A stretch of DNA of 64,000 nt from Rhodococcoides fascians NBRC 12155 = LMG 3623 (GCF_001894785.1 NZ_BCWW01000008.1:248001-312000), one strand, 5' to 3'. Positions 20,440 through 27,381 are shown, numbered from the stretch's first letter. Numbers and translations are program-made. The notes: generated from the sequence alone by a model not told the origin.

Positions 20440-21207
20440 TCAGAACTCGGGTCGCATCTCGGGTGGAAGCGACGCGTCGAACTCAGCTTTCGGGCGAATA
20501 CGCAACTGCCGCATAGCGGGTGCAGTCCATCCCTCGTCGCGCAGTTGTGAACCCCACGCATCGACCCACCACGGCAGGATGGCGAGGACGTCCTTGACTG
20601 AACGATCGTCCGGCCACGTCGAAAACTCGACGCCGAACTTACGCAGCGCGAACAGACCACGATTCACGTACTGCAGACCGGCCAGCACCGCTCGTGCGTC
20701 TTGCTCGGTAATGGTGACGGTTCGTCGTTCGTGTCTCGCCCACCCACCGTCTGTTGACATCTCGTCGGGTTCTTTGTAGGCCACTCGCAGGATCGTCGCT
20801 GTCTGGTTGGGAGTTACGCCCTCCATCGACTTGAAATGGAGCATATGTCCGAGATCGTCTCGCATGGCCTTCGCGCGCTTGACCTCGTCGGTCCACATCG
20901 TGTCGTTGGGTAAGACCAGGTTGAGATTCTTTGCCATCCGGCGCATATCTCGTGCAACATTTTCACCATCCGGGTGTACGAACGGTGCGGTCGTCGGCGG
21001 TGTCTCGGCAGTCGCGTACCGCAGGAATCGGATCTCTTCAATGGCCGTCTCCCACGCGCCCGAAACCTGCCAGAGCAGTCTTTCGAACACGGGTGACGGG
21101 ACGAAAAGTAGTTGCTCTGCTCGTTGGTTGGCTTCGATCGTCCGCCTCACCTCGTCAGCAGTCTTCAGCAGGCGCTCGTCACTGTCACCGTTGTCGGGGG
21201 CACTCAT
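20440..21207 (-). CDS. Island hypothetical protein with HEPN-like RDDLGH motif
   Basis: Protein of 255 residues, no family recognised. ATG 21207 begins MSAPDNGDSDERLLKTADEV. Most of the chain looks helical. The notable segment is AKAMRDDLGHMLHF, in which R116-D-D-L-G-H121 fits the Rx4-6H motif, with a polar residue after Arg, that marks HEPN ribonuclease domains. The C-terminal half has FGVEFSTWPDDRSVKDVL and PWWVDAWGSQLRDEGW. It is the left-most gene of the island and divergent from the 228-residue gene. The HEPN reading is inference from a short motif. Confidence 0.6.
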   Translation of the reverse strand: MSAPDNGDSDERLLKTADEVRRTIEANQRAEQLLFVPSPVFERLLWQVSGAWETAIEEIRFLRYATAETPPTTAPFVHPDGENVARDMRRMAKNLNLVLPNDTMWTDEVKRAKAMRDDLGHMLHFKSMEGVTPNQTATILRVAYKEPDEMSTDGGWARHERRTVTITEQDARAVLAGLQYVNRGLFALRKFGVEFSTWPDDRSVKDVLAILPWWVDAWGSQLRDEGWTAPAMRQLRIRPKAEFDASLPPEMRPEF

Positions 21208-21238
21208 CAGACGAGTCAAGCACGCCGACTGGTCAGAT

Positions 21239-21258
21239 GTAGGGCAGGTGCACGGCGA
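21239..21258. repeat. 20-bp direct repeat, copy 1
   Basis: GTAGGGCAGGTGCACGGCGA is identical to 22092-22111, and the surrounding 35 bp match with about five differences. It lies between two divergent island genes. Confidence 0.7.
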
Positions 21259-21394
21259 ACGAGACCGTTCGCTGAGAGCGTCATATCGAGCCGCAGCTCG
21301 AAACATGCTGATACGCGAGGAGACACCTCGCCGACCGTGTGTGGCGTAGCGTCCAGTTGAAGTGCAAGGTACGCCCTCGAACTGGGGAGTTGGT

Positions 21395-22081
21395 ATGCCA
21401 AAGATGGGCTTCACAGCAGGCGTGGCATCGCGCCACTATCTCGCGACTCAGCATCTGTGGACCGCGCAGCATGCCGCACGACTGTGCGGTGAGGTCGAGT
21501 TGTCGTTCCTGGACTCGGAAAGTGGTTATCCAGCAGAGCACCGAGCACATGCGCTGACAGCCGTGTTGTCGTCTGTGGCGTTCCTTGAATGCCTAGTGAA
21601 TCAGGTTTTCCAGGACGTGGCAGACACTGCCCCAGACACTCCGAACTCTCGTATCGACGGCATTTCCGAGGCCGCGCGGGACACCATGCGAGTTCTATGG
21701 ACAGAGGCGAAGCTAGACGAAAAGCTATCCGTCCTCGACAAGTACCAGCTTGCTCTGACGTGCACCGGAAAGCCGAGATTCTCCTCTGGTCGGGACCCGT
21801 TTCAGAGCGGTGATCTGCTGATCAAGCTGCGCAACAAACTGGTGCATTTCAAACCTGAGTGGCACGATCACGCGAACGAGCACAAGTTTGAGAAGCATCT
21901 GAAGGGCAGGTTTGCGGACTGCCAGCTACCGGGTGACCCGTGGTTCCCCAACAAGTGTCTTGGCGCTGGTTGCGCATCGTGGGCGTGCAACACTGCCGTC
22001 GCTCTCGCGGACGATTGGTGGAGCCAATTGGGTCTGTCATTTGACTACCGAGCAGATTTGGAAAGTTGGGGCAGGCCTTAG
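21395..22081 (+). CDS. Island hypothetical protein with HEPN-like RNKLVH motif
   Basis: Protein of 228 residues from ATG 21395, behind GGGGAG. It is helical and rich in His, with LIKLRNKLVHFKPEW at about 142-156. R146-N-K-L-V-H151 is a textbook Rx4H HEPN-type motif, with Asn after the Arg. A Cys-containing C-terminal helix (CLGAGCASWACNTAVALADD) follows. Proteins with the same LRNxLVHFKPEW core and a C-terminal Ala-rich helix occur as unnamed proteins in other bacteria, to my recollection. It is the only plus-strand gene of the island, and 20-bp repeats flank it on both sides. Confidence 0.62.
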   Translation: MPKMGFTAGVASRHYLATQHLWTAQHAARLCGEVELSFLDSESGYPAEHRAHALTAVLSSVAFLECLVNQVFQDVADTAPDTPNSRIDGISEAARDTMRVLWTEAKLDEKLSVLDKYQLALTCTGKPRFSSGRDPFQSGDLLIKLRNKLVHFKPEWHDHANEHKFEKHLKGRFADCQLPGDPWFPNKCLGAGCASWACNTAVALADDWWSQLGLSFDYRADLESWGRP

Positions 22082-22091
22082 GGGATCAGTT

Positions 22092-22111
22092 GTAGGGCAG
22101 GTGCACGGCGA
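22092..22111. repeat. 20-bp direct repeat, copy 2
   Basis: Second copy of GTAGGGCAGGTGCACGGCGA, 11 bp after the stop of the 228-residue gene. The 220 bp from here to 22301 hold nothing else I can recognise. Confidence 0.7.
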
Positions 22112-22301
22112 TCGATCCCGGTGCATCACCGCATCGAATCGCGTCGCGGACCATCCGATCATGGCGTACGTCGCCGTCCATGCCGAGCTAGTCAAGCACG
22201 GCGTCGTGGCCCACCCTGCCGTCCACGAACAACTGTTTTGCAACCGAGGTCACCGAGGACCAGTAGGTTTCGAGTTCATGCTCGATCTCACGCGGCAATC
22301 C

Positions 22302-22613
22302 TCAATCACTCCAAACTACGTCGTCGCAGTCCGAGGCGTTCGATGCGAGCAGCGCCAGAACGTGCTGTAGCCGTGGTCTTTCCCCGTGTCGCCACCGCGA
22401 CTCGGCCCATGGTCCGGCGTAGCTCACCTCACGGAGTCGGGCGCCGGGTACATCGACGTGCAGGCAATGGCCTGGCGTGTCGAGGTCGCCGTCGTTGATC
22501 TTGACTTCGACGATCCGACCTCCAGCGAGCACCGCCTGCACCGCGTGTCCGGCTTCGTGTATCGAGACCTCGATTCGGCGGTGTTCGGCGGGCGATAGAT
22601 CACTGAGCTTCAC
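22302..22613 (-). CDS. Small metallopeptidase-like protein (HEAGH)
   Basis: From GTG 22613 the product is 103 residues. SIHEAGHAVQAVLAGGRI carries HEAGH at 19-23, the zinc-binding pattern of M41/M50-like peptidases. A later VSYAGPWAESRWRHG is typical of short HEAGH proteins found in actinophages and integrated elements. There the AGPWAE helix may supply the third metal ligand. No transmembrane or AAA domain is present, so it is not FtsH. The start is uncertain because the frame stays open upstream, antisense to nothing and overlapping the zinc-ribbon gene. It sits at the downstream end of a minus-strand gene chain. Confidence 0.58.
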   Translation of the reverse strand: MKLSDLSPAEHRRIEVSIHEAGHAVQAVLAGGRIVEVKINDGDLDTPGHCLHVDVPGARLREVSYAGPWAESRWRHGERPRLQHVLALLASNASDCDDVVWSD

Positions 22614-22695
22614 GTGTGCTGTCCGTTCTGGAGAGTTGGGGTGAACGAGGGTGTCCGGCTCGGTCGGCCCACAGCCAGCACCGAGCCGGACATCC

Positions 22696-22965
22696 TCAGC
22701 GAGCAGCGAGACCCGGCGTTCCGCTGCTCTCGCAGTCAAGCTTTCGGCGCTTCTTACGCATCGAAGCGCGTCGATGCTTCGCCGTCTTTCCCGAGTAGTG
22801 CTGACAGGACGGGCAGCGCCATGGGTGCACGACGTTCGGGTCGCTGGTCGTTGCCGTGCAGCAGGTGCACGCGACCTCAACACGGCACCCGGCGCAGCGC
22901 CACTGACCCGGAACGGCGTCAGGATTCGAGGTGGCGGCACCGCAGCTCGTGCAGTCGGCAGCCAT
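22696..22965 (-). CDS. Small zinc-ribbon protein
   Basis: 89 residues from ATG 22965. Four CxxC pairs are present: CTSC, CAGC, CTCC and CPSC, in MAADCTSCGAATSNP, RCAGCRVEVACTCC and RCPSCQHYSG. That is enough for two zinc ribbons. The C-terminus is very basic (KHRRASMRKKRRK), suggesting nucleic-acid binding. The ATG overlaps a TGA stop (TGATG) of a short upstream reading frame, the coupled pattern seen through this gene chain. No specific family is recognised. Confidence 0.6.
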   Translation of the reverse strand: MAADCTSCGAATSNPDAVPGQWRCAGCRVEVACTCCTATTSDPNVVHPWRCPSCQHYSGKTAKHRRASMRKKRRKLDCESSGTPGLAAR

Positions 22966-23029
22966 CACGCGCCCTCGGCCTCGATCAGGTTCGGGGACCA
23001 GCTCATTCGTCCACTTTGCGCCGCTCGGA

Positions 23030-23140
23030 CTAATCCGCACCGAGTTTGGTCGTCGGAGCTGGCGTCGGATCGAGACCGAGCTGCGTCGGGCTCTGCCGAG
23101 CACGGTCGTAGGTTCCGAGGCTGCCGGATGCGTTTTTCAC
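23030..23140 (-). CDS. Possible 36-residue coupled peptide
   Basis: GTG 23140 overlaps the stop of the 229-residue gene (GTGA), and the frame runs 36 codons to TAG: MKNASGSLGTYDRARQ..., ending TKLGAD. The coupling and protein-like composition support translation, but it has no recognised relatives and could be chance. Confidence 0.3.
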   Translation of the reverse strand: MKNASGSLGTYDRARQSPTQLGLDPTPAPTTKLGAD

Positions 23141-23826
23141 GACGTGACTCCAAGTTCTGCCAGTTGGTCCTCGACAGAGGGGGCCGGGACAGGCCGGGTG
23201 GAGTGGAACAGCTCGCGGTCGCCAGATCGGCGGTCTAGTCGGCGTTCGAGGCTCAGAGCGCGGCGGTCGACTTCTCGGAGCGCGGCCTCGACCGACTCGG
23301 ACACCGACACGTCCACTTTCTCGGGTGGCAACGCGCGGCCCAGCAGTTCGGACAGCGGCCCAGATACGGGCGCTGCCAGCTCGACGAGTGCCTCGGCCCA
23401 GGCACCAGACGCCAGGTCTGCCTCGGTGATCTCGGGCCGCTGTCCGGCTCGGTGGCTGCGCAGCAGATCCAACGCTCGGCGTCGGTCTTGCTCGCTGAGG
23501 TGCGCGGTGCGGCGCTGGTCGTCGCCGTTACCGGTCAGATGGTCCAGTTCGCGAACGCATCCAAGCACCGCATCGGCCAGTTCGTCGACCATCTTGGCGT
23601 ACGCCCTCGGAACCGGGTCGTGTGCGATCCGAGCTGTCAGCGGCGCAACGATTGCCGAGATTTCTTCACTCAGGCTGAACTCCGCACCGAGGACGTTCGG
23701 CAGCCATCGCCGACGCCGCAGGCGTTGCGCGTGCTGTTCGAGCTTCGGTCGCTCGGTGCTCAGTTCGAATCTACGTCGGCGAAACGGCTTCATCGGATGC
23801 TCAGGCCGCAATCTGCCCGGCATCAT
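23137..23826 (-). CDS. Island hypothetical protein, helical, 229 residues
   Basis: No family recognised. The N-terminus is strongly basic ([22 protein letters not shown]). The remainder is predicted helical, with an acidic middle and an Arg-rich segment VDRRALSLERRLDRRSGDR near 187-204. No membrane segment or catalytic motif is seen. ATG 23826 overlaps the stop of the upstream HEPN-like gene (ATGA), so the two are translationally coupled and probably act together. A second in-frame ATG at 23793 is possible. Confidence 0.55.
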   Translation of the reverse strand: MMPGRLRPEHPMKPFRRRRFELSTERPKLEQHAQRLRRRRWLPNVLGAEFSLSEEISAIVAPLTARIAHDPVPRAYAKMVDELADAVLGCVRELDHLTGNGDDQRRTAHLSEQDRRRALDLLRSHRAGQRPEITEADLASGAWAEALVELAAPVSGPLSELLGRALPPEKVDVSVSESVEAALREVDRRALSLERRLDRRSGDRELFHSTRPVPAPSVEDQLAELGVTS

Positions 23827-24404
23827 GTCTGGCGGAACTCAACACCGTCCCACTTTTCGGCGGTATCTGTGGGCCGAATCCATTCGATTGGCACCGTTCC
23901 CAAGACGGTTCTTTGCGCGCGGGAAGCCTGGATGTAATGGGCGTGAGCGGCCAACCATCTGCACTCGTGAATTCTCTTCTTCAACCCAGTCCGACTTACG
24001 ATTTTTGGCTCGGTCGCAGGCTGTGATTCTGAAATGTGCGTTCGGCGGTTGACGGACAGGCGGTCGTCATCGACCGGATCAATGCTTGCCGCGTGCGCTA
24101 AGCGGTCACGCATGTCCTTGCACTTGGCGAATGTCGAAGCGTAGTTAGACAGCTGGGCGTCGACTCCCCAAGCCGCGGCGACCGCAGCAATCAATGGGGG
24201 TCTAGCGGCGTCCGTGATTCTGTTGGTCACGCCCCGCTGCTGCAACCAAAACATCACATCGGGTGTCTTCGTCTCGAAATAGCTCTTGACCGCCCAGTCG
24301 ATGGCGTCTTGGGCCCGAGTGAACTCACGTATCAATTCCAGCGCGAGCGTACCGATCGGCGCTGTCTCGATATCGTAGTGGCTGCTCGCCGTGCGGTCGT
24401 CCAT
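23823..24404 (-). CDS. Island hypothetical protein with HEPN-like RDRLAH motif
   Basis: Protein of 193 residues from ATG 24404. The N-terminal half has amphipathic helices (LALELIREFTRAQDAIDWAV). The core FAKCKDMRDRLAHAASIDP contains R99-D-R-L-A-H104, again the Rx4H HEPN pattern with a polar residue after Arg, preceded by an alpha-helix as in HEPN folds. A second helix with paired His (RWLAAHAHYIQA) follows near 149-160. It is unlike the other two island HEPN-like proteins outside the motif. It leads a chain of coupled minus-strand genes. The ribonuclease assignment is inference. Confidence 0.6.
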   Translation of the reverse strand: MDDRTASSHYDIETAPIGTLALELIREFTRAQDAIDWAVKSYFETKTPDVMFWLQQRGVTNRITDAARPPLIAAVAAAWGVDAQLSNYASTFAKCKDMRDRLAHAASIDPVDDDRLSVNRRTHISESQPATEPKIVSRTGLKKRIHECRWLAAHAHYIQASRAQRTVLGTVPIEWIRPTDTAEKWDGVEFRQT

Positions 24405-24464
24405 GCGTCGATCATTCCACAACCGTCGCAACGCTATTGCGCGCCGCAGTCGGCAGTCGAGCTT

Positions 24465-24965
24465 CTACGGCCTGTACTTCCATCCGTTCTGTTTGGCTTT
24501 GGCGAGAAGCGCTTTGGCGGCGAGTTCGTGTGCACCTTTGTCGGAGGGAGGTAGATCGTTGTAGTCGATGTGGCCGTGGTCATTCGCGCGGGAGTCGTTC
24601 ATCGAGTCGTCCCAGACTGTCAAAGGGTTGCGAGCGGTCGCACCGCCTGCCGACTTGACTTCTACCGATTCGACTTCTCCGACAGTGACGCTCAAGACAC
24701 CCACCGGTGCGATGAACGGCTTCCCGTTGTCGTCGCACCGTTGCTTGATCGACTCGGCGCGGGCGTTATACGCCTGCTCAGCGGTCACAACCTCTCCGCG
24801 TGACACTGAGAGCCTGTTCGCGTCGTTCTTGTCGGCTGTACTGAGTTTGAAAGCGTCTGGACCAACCACGTCATCGCGTACCCAATGTTGGATGATCGGC
24901 CTGAACAGTTCGTTTGAGTGCTCGACGATCCGCTCGCGTACGAACTCAGTCTCGGTTTCACTCAT
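24465..24965 (-). CDS. Second gene of an island two-gene unit, unknown function
   Basis: 166 residues from ATG 24965, overlapping the upstream gene by 8 bp. Key segments are VVGPDAFKLSTADKNDANRL, SVSRGEVVTAEQAYN, GVLSVTVGEVESVEV and, at the end, ELAAKALLAKAKQNGWKYRP. Small proteins with a xPDAFxx...LSV.R...TA..AY pattern, a VGVxxVTVGEV strand and a C-terminal Gly-Trp recur, in my recollection, directly after a partner like the next entry. They have no assigned role. No catalytic motif is visible. Confidence 0.58.
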   Translation of the reverse strand: MSETETEFVRERIVEHSNELFRPIIQHWVRDDVVGPDAFKLSTADKNDANRLSVSRGEVVTAEQAYNARAESIKQRCDDNGKPFIAPVGVLSVTVGEVESVEVKSAGGATARNPLTVWDDSMNDSRANDHGHIDYNDLPPSDKGAHELAAKALLAKAKQNGWKYRP

Positions 24966-26118
24966 TAGCTGCGTCCTCGGAAAGCCATGAATCAAGTGAC
25001 TCGGATAGGTCTGCGACATCGGCCGAGATAGTGCTCTCGTCAAAGGTGCCAGCCTCGATATCTGCTGAGTGGACGTAAATTGAGCCGCTCGGCTCTACCT
25101 CGATGGAAAGCTGGTTTTGGGCCTCCGGCCAGTAGAAGCGGATGCCCCCTTCCTCCGTTGGAAATATTGTGCGAGTGAAGTTTCCGATCGCAAGCATTGC
25201 GGCGATAACCGCATGCCCTCGTTCGATTACAGAGTCTGCAATTGCCTCACCGACTTCGCCGTCAACCCAACCCACTTCGAGATTTGCCAGAGCTTCGAGC
25301 GACTGCCGGGCAACGCGCGCATCCTCTGTGACGTCGACAATCTCAAGTGAATGAACGGTTGTGAGCTTTGTCAGCCTGCCATCGGCAGTAAATTCGCCTA
25401 TGCCCTCGGCGTGGCATTCGAACAATTGCTTCTCGGAGTCGATGCTGGCTCTCAGGCCAGACTCCAGGTAGGGCACCGAAACGCCATGCTTGTGGGTGCG
25501 ATCTTTGACAACGATCTTGCCTGCGGCGACATTGAACTCGACGACTTGTCCGTCCACTGCGACGGTCTGTGTGTACTCTCCCGTCAGTTCCACCAGCGCA
25601 CTGCTACGTGTCCGTGGCGTGAACTGAATTACGTTGTCCCACAATGCGTGATCGTCGGAAGCGATCTGAATAGCCTCACCCTGTTGAAGGCTTTGACCGA
25701 ATTTCTTGATCTTCGATACCGGTAGTCGTCGTATGTCGTTCGGAATCTCGCCGGTGTTGGTCTGTGCATAGGTGATGAACGCTTCTACAACGTCACGGGC
25801 GCGATCGAAGTCGTCCGTCAATTCGGATTCGCTGAAAAGATCGTCGATCTCGGGACCTGGGTCGTACTCCAGTAAGGGCACGGCGCAGCCTTCGCCAATC
25901 TTGCGCAGGCGGAGCGCGACGCGGTTGTTGTAGCCCTTTGGTGCCCGAACTCGATTCTTATTCCGGTCATGCCAGTAGAGTTTCACGAGCGATCGAAGGA
26001 TGTCCTCAAGGGCTGCGACCTCGACCAGTGAGTCGGCGGGCATACCCGCGGCGTCGAATCGGTCTCCACTCAGGCGCATGGCTGCGACTACACGCGGCGC
26101 ATGAACATCTTCGGACAC
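24958..26118 (-). CDS. First gene of an island two-gene unit, unknown function
   Basis: 386 residues from GTG 26118, with TAGCCT at 26126-26131 ending seven bases before the start. Residues about 36-90 (ALEDILRSLVKLYWHDRNKN, then VALRLRKIGEGCAVPLLEY) and about 274-352 form two recognisable blocks. The second has EVGWVDGEVGEA, IFPTEEGGIRFYWPEAQNQL and SIEVEPSGSIYVHS. That beta-rich block resembles a widespread unnamed domain with the pattern GWxDG...PTxEGGxxxxW...xxEIxPxGS, usually followed by a small partner gene. Composition here is less GC-rich than the flanking chromosome. Biochemical role is unknown. Confidence 0.6.
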   Translation of the reverse strand: MSEDVHAPRVVAAMRLSGDRFDAAGMPADSLVEVAALEDILRSLVKLYWHDRNKNRVRAPKGYNNRVALRLRKIGEGCAVPLLEYDPGPEIDDLFSESELTDDFDRARDVVEAFITYAQTNTGEIPNDIRRLPVSKIKKFGQSLQQGEAIQIASDDHALWDNVIQFTPRTRSSALVELTGEYTQTVAVDGQVVEFNVAAGKIVVKDRTHKHGVSVPYLESGLRASIDSEKQLFECHAEGIGEFTADGRLTKLTTVHSLEIVDVTEDARVARQSLEALANLEVGWVDGEVGEAIADSVIERGHAVIAAMLAIGNFTRTIFPTEEGGIRFYWPEAQNQLSIEVEPSGSIYVHSADIEAGTFDESTISADVADLSESLDSWLSEDAANE

Positions 26119-26285
26119 AGCAACGAGGCTATCTGAACGTTCAAGACTTACTACACGGCACCCTTGACGGCAGCCGCGCTACTCATTCGTTCGGCTGACG
26201 CGCGCTTATAGATCCGGGCGACGGTGTTGGGGACCGCCTTGACGTTTGCGCCCGCCGACGCACACGATTCACGCGTTTCTGAGGG

Positions 26286-26308
26286 CGATGTGGTCAGAAT
26301 GTGGTCAC
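26286..26308. repeat. Arm-type repeat, right copy
   Basis: Identical to 20385-20407, same orientation, 72 bp inside the right core. Contains tandem ATGTGGTCA. Confidence 0.75.
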
Positions 26309-26340
26309 GAGCGACGTAGGCAGCCGACGTCCTGCGTGTT

Positions 26341-26367
26341 CTAAGTCGTTGACCAGCAACGACTTAG
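26341..26367. repeat. Perfect stem-loop inside attR
   Basis: CTAAGTCGTTG and CAACGACTTAG are exact inverted repeats (11 bp) around the 5-base loop ACCAG. It lies 11 bp downstream of the tRNA 3' end on the element side. No T-run follows on either strand. It may be a recombination-protein site or a tRNA transcript terminator. Confidence 0.6.
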
Positions 26368-26377
26368 CGATACCGCG

Positions 26378-26454
26378 TGGTGCCCTCGGTGAGACTCGAA
26401 CTCACACTGGACGGGTTTTGAATCCGTTTCCTCTGCCAATTGGGATACGAGGGC
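26378..26454 (-). tRNA. tRNA-Leu, anticodon CAA (UUG), 3' end used as attachment site
   Basis: Folds as a full cloverleaf. Acceptor GCCCTCG pairs perfectly with CGAGGGC, followed by encoded ACCA. The T arm is GTGAG-TTCGAGT-CTCAC. The anticodon loop is TTCAAAA, on a stem with one A-C mismatch at its top. The anticodon therefore reads CAA. The variable region is only five bases, whereas tRNA-Leu is normally of the long-arm type, so the amino-acid identity deserves care. The 3' terminal 24 bases are the island core repeat. A TACACT at 26481-26486 (minus) may be its -10. Confidence 0.85.
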
Positions 26455-26574
26455 TGGCGTCTTTCAAGCAACGATTGACGAGTGTAGAAGATGCGCTTTC
26501 GGCCCCGTGCACCGGTACCCTTCAGTTGCTCGATGCCCCTGAGGGGCGACGACTGTCGAAGGAGACCGGTACAG

Positions 26575-27207
26575 ATGAATGCTCCTGATACGCACGGTAC
26601 TGGCAAGCCTGCGCTGCGGGTGGTGGTCGCGGAAGACGAATCCCTGATTCGTCTCGACCTGGTGGAGATGCTCCGCGAAGAGGGGTACGACGTGGTCGGT
26701 GAGGCCGCGGACGGTCAGCAGGCCGTGGAACTGGCTGTCGAACTTCGACCGGATCTGGTGATCATGGACGTGAAGATGCCGCGACGTGACGGCATCGACG
26801 CGGCCTCCGAGATCGCGGAGAAGCGGATCGCGCCGGTGGTGATTCTCACAGCGTTCAGTCAGCGAGAGCTCGTGGAGAAGGCGCGCGATGCGGGTGCGAT
26901 GGCCTATCTGGTCAAACCGTTCACCAAGGCCGATCTGATGCCTGCAGTCGAGTTGGCCGCGAGCCGGTTCGGCGAGATCTCTGCGCTCGAATCGGAGATC
27001 GCCGATCTTCAGGATCGACTCGAGACCCGCAAGTTGATCGAGAAGGCCAAGGGCGTCCTGATGGAGTCGCAATCGCTGACGGAACCGCAGGCGTTCAAGT
27101 GGATTCAGCGTGCCGCGATGGACCGACGCACGACGATGAAGGCGGTAGCCGAGGTCGTGATCGAAACACTCGGTACTCCGGCGAACAACCCTGTGGCAGA
27201 GAGCTGA
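26575..27207 (+). CDS. pdtaR: ANTAR-domain response regulator
   Basis: Two-component response regulator that acts by antitermination, binding paired RNA hairpins rather than DNA. It is 210 residues from ATG 26575, behind GGAGA at 26561-26565. The receiver domain (about 14-130) has the acidic pair ED at 20-21, phosphoacceptor D65 in LVIMDVKMPRRDG and the switch Lys in YLVKPFTKADL. A coiled linker (ALESEIADLQDRLETRKLIE) leads to the ANTAR domain, AKGVLMESQSLTEPQAFKWI with RAAMDRRTTMKAVAE. It is the orthologue, by position and sequence, of Rv1626. The cognate kinase PdtaS is not in this window. Confidence 0.94.
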   Translation: MNAPDTHGTGKPALRVVVAEDESLIRLDLVEMLREEGYDVVGEAADGQQAVELAVELRPDLVIMDVKMPRRDGIDAASEIAEKRIAPVVILTAFSQRELVEKARDAGAMAYLVKPFTKADLMPAVELAASRFGEISALESEIADLQDRLETRKLIEKAKGVLMESQSLTEPQAFKWIQRAAMDRRTTMKAVAEVVIETLGTPANNPVAES

Positions 27208-27250
27208 TCGGCCCGCGGAAAGCTACGGCCACGTAAAACTTCGACCTCTT

Positions 27251-27268
27251 AGGTCACAGTCAGGTCAC
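27251..27268. promoter_or_regulatory. Helically phased AGGTCAC direct repeat upstream of livJ
   Basis: AGGTCAC at 27251-27257 and 27262-27268 are 11 bp apart, one helical turn, about 115 bp before the livJ ATG. This spacing suits a regulator that binds tandem half-sites. Confidence 0.35.
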
Positions 27269-27381
27269 GAGCGTCGTTCTAGGCCTTGCGAACCGGTTTC
27301 GAGCATTAGCGTCTGGTTCACACGTGAGCCACATGTAACTCAGGTGAGCTTCAACGACGAGCAATTTCAAGGAGAACCTAG

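Larger units (their letters stand above)
20258..26403. mobile_element. 6.1-kb integrated island in the 3' end of a tRNA gene
   Basis: A 24-bp sequence identical to the tRNA 3' end (core GCCCTCGGTGAGACTCGAAC) occurs at 20258-20281 and 26380-26403. The right copy completes the tRNA gene. The left copy is a free fragment. Just inside each end lies a second repeat, 23 bp, at 20385-20407 and 26286-26308, as expected for integrase arm sites. The interior holds only hypothetical genes, looks somewhat less GC-rich than its flanks, and has no equivalent in the syntenic mycobacterial locus. I find no integrase, excisionase or replication gene, so the element is either a remnant or mobilised by another element. 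Confidence 0.82.

Noticed and set aside
20382..20660. Integrase or excisionase gene at the left end of the island
   Set aside because: The open frames here lack any recombinase or HTH motif and overlap the HEPN-like gene or the arm site.
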